From: an uncultured Reyranella sp.
GTDB lineage: Bacteria; Pseudomonadota; Alphaproteobacteria; Reyranellales; Reyranellaceae
DNA: 64,000 bases
Assembly (NCBI RefSeq): GCF_945957355.1
Contig: NZ_CAMFKM010000008.1
Location: 1-64,000 of the forward strand
Reading direction: 5' to 3'
The position numbers and the translations under genes are program-made. The notes below the pieces were generated by a model. The model had not been told where the DNA came from and made no database searches. It was given only the letters and a program-made list of their open reading frames with translations. Shown piece by piece: positions 8,888 through 16,943 of this stretch; position 1 is the first letter of the stretch, and every line of letters begins with the position of its first letter.

Positions 8888-9539
8888 AGCCCGCCCCCCT
8901 GATCGTGTGGAGCAGCGGCTTGTCGAATCCCTTGTCGATCTTGGAGCGGAGCCTGCTGATATGCGTCTCGACGATGTTGGTCTTGGGATCGAAATGGAAA
9001 TCCCAGACCTTCTCGAGCAGCATTGTTCGCGTCACTACCTCGCCGGCATGGCGCAGCAGGTATTCCAGGACCTTGAATTCCTGGGCCAGCAGGTCGATGC
9101 GTTTGCCGGCACGCGTCACGGTGCGAGCCAGCAGATCCATCTCGAGATCGCCGGCAACCAGGGACGTCGCGGCCACGATCGGCGGGCGACGGGAGAGGGC
9201 GCCGATGCGCGCCCTGAGTTCCGCGAAGGCGAAGGGCTTGGTGAGGTAGTCGTCAGCGCCGGCCTCGAGGCCCGCGACCCTGTCGTCGACGCCGCCCATG
9301 GTGGTGAGGAACAGGACCGGCGCCTTCATGCCCGTGGCGCGAGCAGCCTTTACGAGCGACAGCCCGTCCATCTGCGGCAGCATGCGGTCGACGACCAGCA
9401 CGTCGTATTTCTCGCCCGTGGCGAGATACAGGCCGTCGCGCCCATTGTCGGCATGGTCGACCACATGGCCGTGCTCGCGCAGGCCCTTGGCGATGTAGTC
9501 GGCGGTCTGTTTGTCGTCTTCAACGAGGAGGATTTTCAC
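8865..9539 (-). CDS. OmpR/PhoB-family response regulator
   Basis: The 224-residue regulator has a receiver domain with acidic pocket VEDD, phospho-acceptor Asp51 (VVDRMLPQMDG) and conserved Lys101 in DDYLTKPF. A winged-helix DNA-binding domain ends in RGAGYVIRAPD. It forms an operon with the kinase gene. It is divergent from the DegP-type protease gene with about 135 bp between starts, so the protease promoter is the obvious candidate target, though no operator repeat was recognised there. Confidence 0.93.
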   Translation of the reverse strand: MKILLVEDDKQTADYIAKGLREHGHVVDHADNGRDGLYLATGEKYDVLVVDRMLPQMDGLSLVKAARATGMKAPVLFLTTMGGVDDRVAGLEAGADDYLTKPFAFAELRARIGALSRRPPIVAATSLVAGDLEMDLLARTVTRAGKRIDLLAQEFKVLEYLLRHAGEVVTRTMLLEKVWDFHFDPKTNIVETHISRLRSKIDKGFDKPLLHTIRGAGYVIRAPD

Positions 9540-9674
9540 AGCGCCCGTCTATCCCGGCGCCGGCCCCCGGCGCAACGTTCCCCAACTATACAAACATTCA
9601 ATCCTGCGGCCATCCGGGCGCTACAGGTCCTCCCCCATATTCCGTGCACCCCCCAAAGGAGGAGGCTGTAGATC

Positions 9675-11189
9675 ATGACCAAGACCAAGTCCCGTATCCT
9701 GACCGCCCTGGCGCTCACCACCGCCCTGACGGCGCCTGCACTGATCGCCCCGATGTTCGCCGCGCCCGCGGCTATCGCCGGCCAGACCATGCCCGTTCAG
9801 GACTTCTCGGACCTGGCTGCCAAGGTAACCCCTGCGGTCGTCAATGTCGCCGTGACCATGAAGGCCGGCGCCGACGACGGCGACGAGACCCGCATGTCGG
9901 ACTCGCAGCAGCAGCAGATGGAAGAGTTCATGAAGCGCTTTTCGGAGCGCTTCGGCCAGCCGATGCAGCCGGGTCGTCCGGACGGCAAGCAGGCTCGCCC
10001 GCAGTCGAAGGAGAAGGCCCAGGCCGTCGGCACTGGCTTCATCGTCGACGCCAAGGGCGTGATCGTCACCAACTACCACGTCGTCGGCAAGGCCGACTCG
10101 ATCACGATCACCATGGCGGACGGCACCAAGCTGCCGGCCAAGATGCTGGGCGGCGACGAGAAGACCGACCTGGCCGTGCTCAAGGTCGAGAGCGACAAGC
10201 CGTTGCCCTACGTCTCGTTCGGCGACGCCAGCAAGGTGCGCGTTGGCCAGCCGGTGATGGCGGTCGGCAACCCGTTCGGCCTCGGTGGCACCGTGACCAC
10301 GGGCATCGTGTCGGCTCGCGGCCGTGACATTCACTCCGGTCCGTTCGACGACTACATCCAGACCGACGCGGCCATCAACCGCGGCAACTCGGGTGGCCCG
10401 CTGTTCGACATGGACGGCAACGTGATCGGCATCAACACGGCCATCTACTCGCCGACCGGCGGCAGCATCGGGCTGGGCTTCGCCATCCCGTCGTCGCTGG
10501 CGCAGCCGGTGGTGGCCGAACTGAAGGACAACGGCCGGGTCGAGCGTGGCCTGCTCGGTGTTCAGATCCAGCCGGTCTCGAAGGAGATCGCCGAGAGCCT
10601 GTCGCTGAAGAGCGAGAAGGGTGCCCTGGTGGCGGTGGTCCAGCCGGACAGCGCGGCGCTCGCCGCCGGTGTCCAGTCGGGTGACGTGATCGTCAGTGTC
10701 GACGGCAAGAAGGTCGACGGCATCAAGGAGCTGACCCGCACCATCTCTGCGGTCAAGCCGGGCACCTCGGTCAAGCTGGGTGTGTGGCGCGACGGCAAGG
10801 AGACGACGCTCACCGCCAAGGTCGGCGGCCAGAAGGACGACGCGATCGTCAAGGCAAGCGCCGACGGCAAGGACGGAGCCGCGAAGCCCGCGCCGCTGTC
10901 CTACGGTGTCTCGCTGGCACCCCTCTCTCCGGAGGCGCGCAAGCAGCTCGGCCTCGGCGGTGATGTGAAGGGTGTGGTCGTTGCCACGGTCGAGCCGGGT
11001 AGCCCGGCCGACGACCAGGGCCTCAAGGCCGGCGACGTCCTGCAGCAGGTCGGCAAGGACGCCGTCGACAGCCCGAAGATGGCTGCCGAGAAGCTCAAGG
11101 AAGCGAAGACCACCGGCAAGCCGGTGCTCATGAAGGTGTTTCGAGAGGGGATGACGCGCTTTGTCGCTATCTCTCCCCGGGCGGCCTAG
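9675..11189 (+). CDS. degP: Do/DegP-family periplasmic serine protease with two PDZ domains
   Basis: The 504-residue protein has an Ala-rich signal peptide (about residues 1-36). Its trypsin-like domain carries the complete catalytic triad His135 (TNYHVVG), Asp165 (TDLAVLK) and Ser239 (RGNSGGPL). Two PDZ domains follow, at about residues 285-375 and 405-500. It degrades or chaperones misfolded envelope proteins. A glutamine-rich, charged insertion (residues 75-115) corresponds to the LA loop. AGGAGG lies before the ATG. The position next to a two-component system suggests envelope-stress control. The last codons are repeated about 120 bp downstream. Confidence 0.95.
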   Translation: MTKTKSRILTALALTTALTAPALIAPMFAAPAAIAGQTMPVQDFSDLAAKVTPAVVNVAVTMKAGADDGDETRMSDSQQQQMEEFMKRFSERFGQPMQPGRPDGKQARPQSKEKAQAVGTGFIVDAKGVIVTNYHVVGKADSITITMADGTKLPAKMLGGDEKTDLAVLKVESDKPLPYVSFGDASKVRVGQPVMAVGNPFGLGGTVTTGIVSARGRDIHSGPFDDYIQTDAAINRGNSGGPLFDMDGNVIGINTAIYSPTGGSIGLGFAIPSSLAQPVVAELKDNGRVERGLLGVQIQPVSKEIAESLSLKSEKGALVAVVQPDSAALAAGVQSGDVIVSVDGKKVDGIKELTRTISAVKPGTSVKLGVWRDGKETTLTAKVGGQKDDAIVKASADGKDGAAKPAPLSYGVSLAPLSPEARKQLGLGGDVKGVVVATVEPGSPADDQGLKAGDVLQQVGKDAVDSPKMAAEKLKEAKTTGKPVLMKVFREGMTRFVAISPRAA

Positions 11190-11198
11190 CAAACCTCT
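11166..11198 (+). repeat. Direct repeat copy 1 (end of degP)
   Basis: The last seven codons and stop of the protease gene plus about ten bases. A near-identical 34-base copy lies at 11287-11320 (shared core CGCTATCTCTCCCCGGG), with about three differences including loss of the stop. A local duplication is inferred. Confidence 0.7.
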
Positions 11199-11286
11199 CG
11201 ATCGGCCGGAGCCTTCGGGTTCCGGCCGCAGCCTTCGAGCCTGGCGTCGCAAGCATTGCTTTCAGTCTTCGAGGTCGAAGCGAAGC

Positions 11287-11320
11287 CGCTATCTCTCCCC
11301 GGGTGGCCGAGCAGAACCTC
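11287..11320 (+). repeat. Direct repeat copy 2 in the spacer after degP
   Basis: This is the second copy of the repeat at 11166-11198, non-coding here, immediately before the terminator hairpin at 11330. Confidence 0.7.
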
Positions 11321-11329
11321 AGTGAGGAG

Positions 11330-11361
11330 CCGGCGGTGGCCCCACCACCGCCGGTTTTCTT
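11330..11361 (+). terminator. Rho-independent terminator downstream of degP
   Basis: A perfect 10-bp stem (CCGGCGGTGG / CCACCGCCGG) with a five-base loop is followed by TTTTCTT. A weaker GC hairpin (11204-11229, stem CGGCCGGA/TCCGGCCG) precedes it. Both fit termination of the protease transcript. Confidence 0.85.
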
Positions 11362-11515
11362 CACCTGACGATGTCTCTCAGGGGGGCCGTGTCATTCCCG
11401 GCGAAGACCGGGAAGGCGCGATCATGAGGGGGAGCGGAGGTCCGCAGCCTGGTGTGGCGGTGCTGCGGACCTCCAAACCTTCCAGGTGCCGGCCTTCGAG
11501 CCGGCATCGCTGCGT
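11362..11515. repeat. Non-coding spacer with three palindromes
   Basis: No gene is seen. It contains three hairpins: 11395-11414 (TTCCCGG/CCGGGAA), 11436-11474 (a perfect 13-bp stem GGAGGTCCGCAGC with a 13-base loop) and one around 11491-11510 (TGCCGGC/GCCGGCA). The last two lie just beyond the YunG-like gene on its strand and may terminate it. The TTCCCGG palindrome resembles REP-type elements common in alphaproteobacterial spacers. Confidence 0.6.
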
Positions 11516-11845
11516 TTAGGGCGCGACGCGGGATTTCAGTATTCGGTATTGCACGAGGGATGTGTCTTCGAGGGCCTCGCTCCGGTTGCACGGCAGGTCC
11601 TGGTAGTCGAGCGGCTGGCTGAACTGGCTCTCCGTCAAGTCGAGCCGTCGTCCGCCGACGCGATTATAGAAGTGCCATTGGCCCTCGACGATCGTCTTCA
11701 GGATGTCACCGCCCAGCAAATCTTGAGCGACGAGGGCGGTAACGCTGCACTGGCCGCAGGCGGGGTTGTCGGAGCGCCACTTGCTACCGGTCTCGGTGGA
11801 CCAGGCCGAGTGGAGCTTTGCAAGGAGCGCGCTCGTGAGGTGCAT
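11516..11845 (-). CDS. YunG-family-like protein
   Basis: The 109-residue protein contains NPACGQCSVTALVAQDLLGG followed by GQWHFYNRV and RRLDLTESQF. This is the pattern of the small YunG-type family, which has a conserved Cys-Gly-Gln-Cys segment and a His-Tyr/Phe-Asn strand reminiscent of papain-like folds. Its biochemical role is unknown. It starts 3 bp after the stop of the CoA-binding gene on the same strand, so the two are probably co-transcribed. The match is from memory of the motif, not an alignment. Confidence 0.6.
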   Translation of the reverse strand: MHLTSALLAKLHSAWSTETGSKWRSDNPACGQCSVTALVAQDLLGGDILKTIVEGQWHFYNRVGGRRLDLTESQFSQPLDYQDLPCNRSEALEDTSLVQYRILKSRVAP

Positions 11846-11848
11846 CCT

Positions 11849-12337
11849 CTAAAGAGCTCTCTTTTTCGAGGAAATGACGCCGCTGGCGATGCCGTGCCAT
11901 TCGATGGTGCCGGCGAGGCGGGAATGCTCGATCTTGGGACAGCGGTTCATCACCACCTTGAGCCCGGCCTTCTCGGCACGTGCCGCGGCCTCCATGTTGA
12001 CCACGCCGAGCTGCATCCAGACGACCTTGGCGCCGTGTTTGATGGCCTCGTCGGTGATCGGGCCGGCGGCCTCGGAATTGCGGAAGATGTCGACCATGTC
12101 GACTTTGTCCGGCAGCTCGTCGATCGAGCCGTAGACCTTCTGGCCCAGGATTTCCTGGCCCTTGGCGGCCGGATTGACCGGAATGACCTTGTAGCCGCGG
12201 TCCAGCAGATACTTCATGGCGAAATAGCTGGGACGATTCCAGTTGGCCGAGGCGCCGACCATGGCGATGGTCCGGGTGTCGCGCAGGATCTTGCGCAGAT
12301 ATTGATCGTCATAACGGTCGCTGAAGGCGGCTTGCAT
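11849..12337 (-). CDS. CoA-binding domain protein (YccU-like)
   Basis: The 162-residue protein has a Rossmann-type CoA_binding_2 domain: TIAMVGASANWNRPSYFAMK, GYKVIPVNPAAKGQEILGQ, and DMVDIFRNSEAAGPITDEAI. Its length matches the single-domain family. These proteins bind coenzyme A derivatives, but the cellular role is poorly known. The start codon lies 15 bp from the divergent oxidoreductase start, across a run of eight G; no good ribosome site is visible on this strand. Confidence 0.85.
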   Translation of the reverse strand: MQAAFSDRYDDQYLRKILRDTRTIAMVGASANWNRPSYFAMKYLLDRGYKVIPVNPAAKGQEILGQKVYGSIDELPDKVDMVDIFRNSEAAGPITDEAIKHGAKVVWMQLGVVNMEAAARAEKAGLKVVMNRCPKIEHSRLAGTIEWHGIASGVISSKKRAL

Positions 12338-12352
12338 GGGGGGGGATTATAC

Positions 12353-13513
12353 ATGGCCGGTCCGATGCTGTTCGAGCCGATTTCCATTCGCGACGTCACC
12401 CTGAAGAACCGGGTGGTCGTGGCGCCGATGCACCAATATGCGGCGGAGAAGGGTTTCGCGACCGACTGGCATCTCGTGAATGCAGGGCGCTATGCCGCCG
12501 GCGGGGCCGGTCTCGTCATCATGGAATCCACCAAGGTCGAGCGGCGCGGCTGCGGCACCGTCGGCGACCTCGGCCTTTGGGACGACAAGTTCGTTCCCGG
12601 CCTGAAGCGCTGCGTCGACTTCATCCGGCTGCACAATTCCGTGCCGGGCATCCAGCTCGGACATTCGGGCCGCAAAGCGCGGCGCTTCCGTCCGTGGGAA
12701 GGCGGCGCACCGTTGAAGCCGTCACCCGAGATCGACGACTGGGAGGAATGGGAGCTCGTCTCGTCGAGCGGCATCAATTCGCCCGATACCGATCCGACGC
12801 CGCGCGCGCTGACCCTGGCGGAGATCCCGGAGGCGGTCGAGCGTTGGGGGCAGGCGGCGCGACGGGCACACGAAGCGGGTTTCGACGTGCTCGATATCCA
12901 CATGGCGCACGGGTATCTGATCCACCAGTTCCTCTCGCCGTTCTCAAACGTGCGCAACGACCAGTATGGCGGGAGCGAGCTGAACCGCATGCGCTTCGCC
13001 ATCGAGGTGGTGGAAAGCGTGCGCGCGCACTGGCCGGCCTCGAAGCCGCTGTTCGTGCGCCTCTCGGTCGAGGACGATTCCGGTTGGGGCCCCGACCAGA
13101 GCGTCGCGCTGGCGAAGATCCTGAAGCCCAAGGGCGTCGACGTGATCGATTGCAGCTCGGGCGGCATGCGTGGCTCGCCGGTCGTGAGCGCGGGTCCCGT
13201 GACCTACGGCTACCAGGTCCCGTATGCGGACCGGCTGAAGAACGATGCCGGCATTCTCAGCATGGCGGTCGGGCTGATCGTGCATGCCGACCAGGCCGAG
13301 AAGATCCTGCAGGAAGGCCGCGCCGACCTGATCGCACTGGCGCGCGAGCTTCTCTACAATCCAAACTGGCCGATGGATGCCGCGCAGAAGCTGGGCGTGG
13401 ACCCGAAATTCGCCTCGGTGCCGCCGGCGCAGGCCTACTGGTTGGCCAAGCGCGCACAGTCGGTGAAGTCCGTCATCCCATCGACGTACATGAAGGGATT
13501 GAACGCCGAGTGA
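12353..13513 (+). CDS. NADH:flavin oxidoreductase, Old Yellow Enzyme family (YqjM-like)
   Basis: The 386-residue protein folds as an FMN-binding TIM barrel: LFEPISIRDVTLKNRVVVAP, then the active-site stretch IQLGHSGRKA, DIHMAHGYLIHQFLSPFSN and RNDQYGGSELNRMRFAIEVV. The FMN-binding C-terminal region contains GRADLIALARELLYNPNWP. Such enzymes reduce activated C=C bonds of enals, enones or aromatic intermediates using NAD(P)H. The ATG at 12353 is preceded by the G8 run acting as a ribosome site. The frame is open about 870 bases upstream, but that region encodes genes on the other strand. Confidence 0.93.
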   Translation: MAGPMLFEPISIRDVTLKNRVVVAPMHQYAAEKGFATDWHLVNAGRYAAGGAGLVIMESTKVERRGCGTVGDLGLWDDKFVPGLKRCVDFIRLHNSVPGIQLGHSGRKARRFRPWEGGAPLKPSPEIDDWEEWELVSSSGINSPDTDPTPRALTLAEIPEAVERWGQAARRAHEAGFDVLDIHMAHGYLIHQFLSPFSNVRNDQYGGSELNRMRFAIEVVESVRAHWPASKPLFVRLSVEDDSGWGPDQSVALAKILKPKGVDVIDCSSGGMRGSPVVSAGPVTYGYQVPYADRLKNDAGILSMAVGLIVHADQAEKILQEGRADLIALARELLYNPNWPMDAAQKLGVDPKFASVPPAQAYWLAKRAQSVKSVIPSTYMKGLNAE

Positions 13514-13596
13514 AGCGACGCCTCACTCCGACGTGACACCATCGCACCGCATCGTGCGTTATGGTCTGCATGCCTCGAATGCTGGCGGAGATGATC

Positions 13597-14136
13597 ATGA
13601 AGCGGATTGCAGCCACGGCCATCGCTCTCGCCTGTGTCCTGGCGACGCCTGTCTGGGCCGCCCTGAAGCCCGGCGACACGGCGCCGGTGTTCACGGCGCA
13701 GGCGGCCCTGGACGGCAAGGACTATACGTTCTCGCTGGCCGAGGCCCTGAAGAGCGGGCCTGTGGTGCTCTACTTTTTTCCCAAGGCCTTCACGACCGGC
13801 TGCACCGCCGAGGCGCACGAGTTCGCCGAGGCGGCGGAGCAGTTCAAGGCGATGGGCGCAACCCTGATCGGCATGTCCGCCGACGATATCGGCACCCTGC
13901 ACAAGTTCTCGACACAGGCCTGCTCGGGCAAGTTCCCGGTCGCCGCCGATCCCGATCTCAAGGTCATCAAAGCCTATGATTCGGCGCTGATCCGGGTCGG
14001 CAGCGTCGGCATCGCCGACCGAATCTCCTACGTCATCGCGCCGGACGGAAAGATCGTCTATGCCTTCTCCGACCGCAATCCCGACAAGCATGTCGAGAAC
14101 ACGATGGCGGCGGTCAGGCAGCTGCAGAAGAAATAG
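13597..14136 (+). CDS. Exported peroxiredoxin (AhpC/TSA, Bcp-like)
   Basis: The 179-residue protein has a signal peptide (residues 1-21, cleavage after VWA) and a thioredoxin-fold peroxiredoxin domain. The peroxidatic Cys69 is in FFPKAFTTGCTAEAHEF, with a second cysteine at about 109 that could resolve the disulfide. It reduces peroxides, probably in the periplasm. GGAG is six bases before the ATG at 13597; other in-frame ATGs lie at 13561 and 13591. The 3' end overlaps the convergent permease gene by 23 bases. Confidence 0.9.
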   Translation: MKRIAATAIALACVLATPVWAALKPGDTAPVFTAQAALDGKDYTFSLAEALKSGPVVLYFFPKAFTTGCTAEAHEFAEAAEQFKAMGATLIGMSADDIGTLHKFSTQACSGKFPVAADPDLKVIKAYDSALIRVGSVGIADRISYVIAPDGKIVYAFSDRNPDKHVENTMAAVRQLQKK

Positions 14137-14923
14137 ACGTCCGATTGCGCTCTGCGCGCTTGCGCAGGAGATGCGCGGTGGCCATCAGGGCGGCCGTCAG
14201 CACGATCGTGAGGGTCGAGACGGCGGCGATGGTCGGATCGATCTGGAACCGCAGATCGTCCCACATGCGGCGCGGCAGGGTGACGGCGCCGGTCCCCGAG
14301 ATGAACAGCGCCACGATCAGTTCGTCGAACGAAGTGATGAAGGCGAAGAGTGCGCCGACCAGCACGCCGGGGCGGATGAGCGGCAGGGTGACCTGGAAGA
14401 AGGTGGCGCCGGGCGTTGCGCCCAGGCTCAGGGACGCCTGTTCCAGCCGTGGGTCGATGCCGGAAAGGCTCGCCGTCACACTGGTAACGACGAAAGGCAC
14501 GGCGAGGCAGGTATGCGCCAGCACCATCGCAATCGGCGTGCCCACCAGGCCGTAGCGCGAATAGGCGTAGTAGATGCCGATTGCCACGACGATGCCAGGC
14601 ACGATCAGCGGCGACAGGATCAGACCGGCTGCGACGATGCGCAGCCCTTTGGGCAGCCGCGCTATGCCCAACGCCGCCAGAGTGCCCAGGAACGTCGCCA
14701 GAATGACGACGGCGCAGGCCACCCAGATGCTGACCCAGGTCGGCTTCAGCCAGTCGGGATTGCTGAAATAGGCCTCGTACCAGCGCAAGCCGAAGGCGGG
14801 TGGTGGAAAGGTGAGGTAGGTGGCCGACGAGAAGGAGACGATCGCCACCACGACGATCGGGAAGGCGAGAAAGAACAGGATCAGACCGACGATGCTGGCC
14901 GGAAGAATGCGCGCCAGCCTCAT
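14114..14923 (-). CDS. PotC-type ABC transporter permease
   Basis: The 269-residue inner-membrane protein has about six helices and the binding-protein-dependent permease loop EQASLSLGATPGATFFQVTL. It resembles PotC/YdcV permeases for polyamine-like or opine-like substrates. It is the last gene of the five-gene operon running from 19391 down to 14114, and its ATG overlaps the stop of the PotB-type gene (ATGA). The longer open frame upstream is a shadow. Confidence 0.9.
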   Translation of the reverse strand: MRLARILPASIVGLILFFLAFPIVVVAIVSFSSATYLTFPPPAFGLRWYEAYFSNPDWLKPTWVSIWVACAVVILATFLGTLAALGIARLPKGLRIVAAGLILSPLIVPGIVVAIGIYYAYSRYGLVGTPIAMVLAHTCLAVPFVVTSVTASLSGIDPRLEQASLSLGATPGATFFQVTLPLIRPGVLVGALFAFITSFDELIVALFISGTGAVTLPRRMWDDLRFQIDPTIAAVSTLTIVLTAALMATAHLLRKRAERNRTSISSAAA

Positions 14924-15816
14924 CGCATGCTCGTCCTGAAAGCATTGCCCACGCCCGGCAGCTTGCGTGCCACGGCCAGGATGGCCAGCGCCGTCGCCAG
15001 CAGCACGGCCGAGAGCGCCGCGGCATAGGCCCAGTTGAGCTGGTCGACCTGCTGCGCGATCAGCATCGACAAGGTGATGTCGCGTGGCCCGCCGACCATG
15101 GCCGGCGTGATGTAGAAGCCGAGCGCGAGCACGAAGGTGAGAAGAGTGCCCGCCGCCACACCCGACATGGACAGCGGCAGGATGACCTGGCGGAAGGTCA
15201 TGAAAGGCGTCGCGCCGAGGCCGGAGGCGGCCCGGATCAACGAGGGATCGATCTGCCGCAGCGCATTGGCGATGGGCAGGATCATGTAGGGCAGGAGGAT
15301 ATGGATCATCGCGATCTGCGTCGCGAGCGGCGTGTTCAGGATGCGGATCGGCCGATCGATCATGCCGAGCGCGATCAGCGCCTCGTTGACCAGGCCGTGC
15401 CGGCCGAGCAGCACCATCCAGGCGTAGCTGCGGACCAGGACACTGGTCCAGAAGGGCAGCAGGATGACCACCAGAATGAAGGGCGCCATCGATTTGGCGC
15501 GCACCAGTCCCATGGCGACCGGATAGCCCAGAATCAGGCATCCCAAGGTGACTGTCACGGAGGTGTTGATCGTGATCCAGAAGGTCTTCTGGAAGACGAC
15601 GTCATCCAACAGGGTCGCGTAATGCGACAGTGTCCAGCTCGGATCGTTCACGCTGCGCAACAGCATCGCCACGACCGGCAGCGCATAGAAGACCAGCATG
15701 TAGATTAGCAGCGGTGCCGCCAGCAGCAACGGTACGGCGCGGCGCCAGTCGAATGGTGTCGTCTTCGGCCGGCTGACCGCGAGGGCGAGGGACGCGGGCT
15801 GGATGACCTCAGACAA
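14920..15816 (-). CDS. PotB-type ABC transporter permease
   Basis: The protein is a 298-residue permease with about six helices and the EAA-like loop IRAASGLGATPFMTFRQVIL. It partners the PotC-type subunit. No ATG or GTG lies in frame before the first helix, so the TTG at 15816, overlapping the stop of the ATPase gene by eight bases, is the best start. This implies translational coupling. The frame continues open upstream, antisense-like in composition, and is not credible as protein. Confidence 0.88.
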   Translation of the reverse strand: MSEVIQPASLALAVSRPKTTPFDWRRAVPLLLAAPLLIYMLVFYALPVVAMLLRSVNDPSWTLSHYATLLDDVVFQKTFWITINTSVTVTLGCLILGYPVAMGLVRAKSMAPFILVVILLPFWTSVLVRSYAWMVLLGRHGLVNEALIALGMIDRPIRILNTPLATQIAMIHILLPYMILPIANALRQIDPSLIRAASGLGATPFMTFRQVILPLSMSGVAAGTLLTFVLALGFYITPAMVGGPRDITLSMLIAQQVDQLNWAYAAALSAVLLATALAILAVARKLPGVGNAFRTSMR

Positions 15817-16939
15817 GAATCGTATCCGCGACCGACCAGGCGATCTCCGCGCGCTCGCCGACGGCGCGGCGGCGGATGGTGGCGCTGGACGGCTCTTTGA
15901 GCACGATCGACGTGCCGTTACCGGCCTGCAGCATGTAGCGGCAGCGCTCGCCCGCGAAGACGGCCTCGGTGACGGTGACGCTGAGGCGATTCTGCGGCGT
16001 CGTTCCGGCCCACGCGCCATCGGCGAAGCGCAGACGTTCCGGCCGCGTGGACAGCGTCACCTTCTCGCCGCTTGCGGGGCGGCTGGGGCATTGGGCACGG
16101 ATCAGCGTGCCTTCGCACTCGGCGACGACGATGTTGTCGTCCACCCCGCGCACCACCGCCGGCAGGAAGTTCGACTCGCCGATGAAGCCTGCGACGAAGC
16201 GGTTGCCCGGCCGGTCGTAGAGATCCTCCGGGCTTCCGACCTGCGCGACCTTGCCGTCGTTCATGACGGCGATCCGGTCAGACATGGTGAGTGCCTCCTC
16301 CTGGTCGTGCGTCACGTAGATGAAGGTGATTCCGAGATCTGCATGGAGACGACGCATCTCGAGTTGGAGATTCTCGCGCAGCTGCTTGTCGAGCGCCCCC
16401 AGCGGCTCGTCCATCAGCAGCAGGCGCGGTTTGAACACGACGGCCCGCGCAACAGCGACCCTCTGCTGCTGGCCGCCCGAGAGCTGGCGCGGATAGCGGG
16501 CGCCATAACCCGGCAAGTGCACCAACTCCAGCGCCTCGGCCACCAGCTTCGTTCGCTCCGCCTTCGGAACGCCGCGCTGTTTCAGCGGGAAGCCGATATT
16601 TTCCTCGACGGTGAGGTGAGGGAACAGCGCGTAGTTCTGGAACACCATGCCGATGTTGCGCCGGTAGGGCGGCATGGCGACGACTGATTTGCCGTCGATC
16701 GCGATGTCGCCGGTGGTTGGCGTCTCGAAACCGGCGATCATCATCAGCGTCGTGGTCTTGCCCGAACCGCTGGGCCCCAACATCGTCAGGAACTCGCCTG
16801 AACGGATGTCGAGCGACACGCCGTCGACGGCTTTGGCGGCGCTGGCCCGATCGTAGGTCTTCTCCAGATTGGAGAGCGCTACCGACGCGCCGCTGCCGAT
16901 GGGACGTGAGCCAACTTCGTTCGTGCCAGCGCCAGCCAC
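15809..16939 (-). CDS. PotA-type ABC transporter ATP-binding protein
   Basis: The 376-residue ATPase has Walker A GPSGSGKT at residues 55-62, Q-loop [16 protein letters not shown], signature [16 protein letters not shown], Walker [13 protein letters not shown] and switch [11 protein letters not shown]-terminal TOBE-type domain (about 280-376) is typical of the PotA/FbpC/CysA class. It starts with GTG at 16939, 4 bp after the binding-protein gene. Confidence 0.93.
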   Translation of the reverse strand: MAGAGTNEVGSRPIGSGASVALSNLEKTYDRASAAKAVDGVSLDIRSGEFLTMLGPSGSGKTTTLMMIAGFETPTTGDIAIDGKSVVAMPPYRRNIGMVFQNYALFPHLTVEENIGFPLKQRGVPKAERTKLVAEALELVHLPGYGARYPRQLSGGQQQRVAVARAVVFKPRLLLMDEPLGALDKQLRENLQLEMRRLHADLGITFIYVTHDQEEALTMSDRIAVMNDGKVAQVGSPEDLYDRPGNRFVAGFIGESNFLPAVVRGVDDNIVVAECEGTLIRAQCPSRPASGEKVTLSTRPERLRFADGAWAGTTPQNRLSVTVTEAVFAGERCRYMLQAGNGTSIVLKEPSSATIRRRAVGERAEIAWSVADTILV

Positions 16940-16943
16940 GGCG

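Noticed and set aside
9621..11252. 543-codon minus-strand frame across degP
   Set aside because: Antisense shadow of a well-defined protease gene in high-G+C DNA; composition is His/Arg/Asp-rich without domains.
11486..12352. N-terminal extension of the Old Yellow Enzyme-type protein
   Set aside because: Covers two genes on the other strand and has no family similarity; the enzyme starts at 12353.
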